Source of the DNA: Candidatus Gastranaerophilales bacterium
GTDB taxonomy: Bacteria > Cyanobacteriota > Vampirovibrionia > Gastranaerophilales > Gastranaerophilaceae
NCBI GenBank assembly: GCA_944322785.1
Contig: CALUPW010000005.1
Location: 1-64,000, forward strand
DNA length: 64,000 nt
Direction: 5' to 3'
Shown here: positions 62,745-64,000 of the stretch, in pieces
How positions within the stretch are numbered: position 1 is the first letter of the stretch
How the letters are laid out: each line of letters begins with the position of its first letter
Made by a program: the position numbers and the translations under genes
Notes under the pieces: generated by a model
Database searches by the model: none
Seen by the model: the letters and a program-made list of their open reading frames with translations, nothing else
Told to the model about the DNA's origin: nothing

Positions 62745-63500
62745 TTATGACTCAGCTGAATTTGAAGCTGAAATTTTTTGTTTATGTCCGTTTTTATTCA
62801 GGCTTTTGGCTTTTTTGCGAAGATTTGTTTTTTGTTCAGCTTCGAATTTAAGCAGTTTTTGTTTTAGTTCAATCAGTTCTTTTACATTTTCAAAAGGTTT
62901 TTGAAGATGGTCATGAATTTTTCTTTTTGCTTTTTCAAGTCGTTTCGGATTTAATATTACACCAGCTTTGCGTTCTTTTTTATTTTCTTTAGGCAGGGTT
63001 CTGATACTGATTTGAATTTCTGGCATTTCTTCCAGTTGTTTTTGATGAAGCATGTCAACTTCATATTCAGCTCTGTCAAGAATGTCATAAAGGTTTGAAC
63101 GCCCGTATAGTTTTGTGTCAAGACTGTGATAGTATCTTCTGTACAGGTCATCTGTCGGAAATAAATCATTGTGGGTGCCATATTGAGGCATTGGATTTAC
63201 TTCATACTTGCTGACTAAAAATCCCTTTTCATCAACTGTTTTAACAAAAAGAAGCTGTTTTGCTTTGCTTGCGATTTCAATAATTATATTGTTAGGGTTA
63301 TTTCTTTGCCTCTGCGTAATGTGTTCTGACAGAACGGACCAGAGCGGTCTTTTGTGACCTTTAGGAATATTTGTATTAACAAAATTCGCATTTGAAGCTT
63401 TTATAGCCCTGTCCGCTTTTCTTAGCAGTTTTACGGCTTCATGTGAATTTACATATAATTGTCCGAATGACTGGTTTGGGTTGTTGTTTTGAATTTTCAT
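62745..63500 (-). CDS. Unknown 251-residue protein with 'NQSFGQLYV' N-terminus
   Basis: Starts MKIQNNNPNQSFGQLYVNSH, another case of the polar start followed by N-x-S-F-G. The rest is soluble and helical with many Lys/Arg. The final part is strongly basic (EAEQKTNLRKKAKSLNKNGH). No domain is recognised. A weak AGGCGG site precedes the ATG. It is a lone gene between the small basic gene and the EEP-fold gene. Confidence 0.75.
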   Translation of the reverse strand: MKIQNNNPNQSFGQLYVNSHEAVKLLRKADRAIKASNANFVNTNIPKGHKRPLWSVLSEHITQRQRNNPNNIIIEIASKAKQLLFVKTVDEKGFLVSKYEVNPMPQYGTHNDLFPTDDLYRRYYHSLDTKLYGRSNLYDILDRAEYEVDMLHQKQLEEMPEIQISIRTLPKENKKERKAGVILNPKRLEKAKRKIHDHLQKPFENVKELIELKQKLLKFEAEQKTNLRKKAKSLNKNGHKQKISASNSAES

Positions 63501-63569
63501 TAATTACCGCCTTTTTTGTTTATATAAAATCCCTGAAAAAAATATTTTGCTGTTAATTTTGAATACTTT

Positions 63570-64000
63570 TTATTGTTTGGTAGTTATTTTAACAAAAATC
63601 GGAAAATGGTCGCTTCCGATATTATTTCCGATTTTAAATTGTGAACATTGTAAATTTTGAGAAATAAGTACATGATCAAGAGCAATTCTCATAAATCCGA
63701 AATGTCTTGTGTTCCATGTCCCTCTAAAAATTTTGTTTGCAGTCTGGGTATCAATCAATTTTGAGTTTGTAATGTATTTTTTAAAAGCATATGAATATTG
63801 TGTTGTATTTAAATCTCCAACTATAATTAAATTACGATTAGAAAATTTATTTGCAAGATGAGCAATATTTTCAAGCATTTCGTTTCTAATATTTAAATAT
63901 TCTATGCTTGTTGGCGGCAGTGTATGAATTCCGTATAAAATAATTTCCTGATTGTTAAACTTGAAACTGACTTTAATAACAGGGACTTCGAGATTTGTCC
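63570..64000 (-). CDS. Endonuclease/exonuclease/phosphatase (EEP) family protein, 5' truncated
   Basis: Only the C-terminal ~143 residues are in the window; the frame is open to the edge. The EEP motifs are visible: GIHTLPP (about residue 23 of the visible part), NLIIVGDLNTTQ with the catalytic Asp/Asn, LDHVLISQN and the final GSDHFPIFVKI with Asp-His. Members cleave phosphodiesters in nucleic acids or lipids. FRGTWNTRHFGFMRIALDH suggests the secreted or membrane-linked EEP group, but its N-terminus is missing here. Confidence 0.88.
   Translation of the reverse strand, partial: TNLEVPVIKVSFKFNNQEIILYGIHTLPPTSIEYLNIRNEMLENIAHLANKFSNRNLIIVGDLNTTQYSYAFKKYITNSKLIDTQTANKIFRGTWNTRHFGFMRIALDHVLISQNLQCSQFKIGNNIGSDHFPIFVKITTKQ

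Overview
The window is AT-rich, densely packed bacterial DNA. The best guess is a gut member of the non-photosynthetic Cyanobacteria relatives (Vampirovibrionia/Melainabacteria, order Gastranaerophilales). This is inferred from prepilin-like proteins that begin with FTLAEVLITLG-type helices, an SLH-domain envelope protein, the lysA-cdaA gene order, a PDZ/radical-SAM/DUF512 protein of the type conserved in Cyanobacteria, LL-diaminopimelate aminotransferase-like lysine synthesis, and many small proteins with an N-terminal 'NxxFxG'-like stretch. No rRNA or taxonomic marker alignment was possible.

Layout. 1-2429 is the 3' part of a large cysteine-rich surface protein. 2430-3598 is a gene-free stretch of structured dispersed repeats; a second copy lies at 37919-38310. 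3599-16982 holds mostly housekeeping genes (glyS, prfB with its programmed frameshift, rph, ilvB, a family 4 uracil-DNA glycosylase), several polytopic membrane proteins and two small secreted coiled-coil proteins. 17030-17913 is a tandemly duplicated regulator/partner module, one copy of which has lost its partner gene. 17879-32204 carries an M16 peptidase, nanE and a ROK kinase, a UbiA prenyltransferase, lysA, cdaA, a YitT-family protein, serA, a pair of lineage-type membrane proteins and the pgpH-ybeY-dgkA operon. 32268-33048 is a prepilin-like gene whose 5' end is interrupted by a run of 13 G. 33113-47335 holds mazG, the SLH protein, a UmuC-like polymerase, rqcH, aspS, metK with a possibly regulatory leader, tRNA-Thr(CGT), glmS and small unknown proteins. 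47395-64000 holds clpB, a second prepilin, a GH38 mannosidase, a phospholipase C-like protein, glnA, a DUF512 protein, a PadR-like regulator, an MlaE/MlaF-type ABC pair, an LL-DAP aminotransferase-like enzyme, a tRNA cluster (Tyr, Thr, Thr) and a truncated EEP-fold enzyme.

How genes fit together. c-di-AMP synthesis (cdaA) and hydrolysis (pgpH) are both present. lysA and the aminotransferase at 60201 fit a DapL-type lysine/diaminopimelate route. glmS, nanE and the ROK kinase serve amino-sugar metabolism. clpB, rqcH, the glycosylase and the UmuC-like polymerase cover protein and DNA quality control.

The most notable signals are: (1) the G13 tract that puts a prepilin out of frame and would be restored by G12, a candidate phase switch; (2) a 330-bp tandem duplication of a divergent HTH-regulator/76-residue-protein module, with a 7-codon remnant of the lost partner; (3) about a dozen genes without a Shine-Dalgarno site whose -10 hexamer ends 6 (one 7, one 10) bases before the ATG, i.e. 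apparently leaderless transcripts; (4) dispersed repeats whose stems differ between copies but stay perfectly paired; (5) a recurring N-terminal motif on otherwise unrelated proteins.
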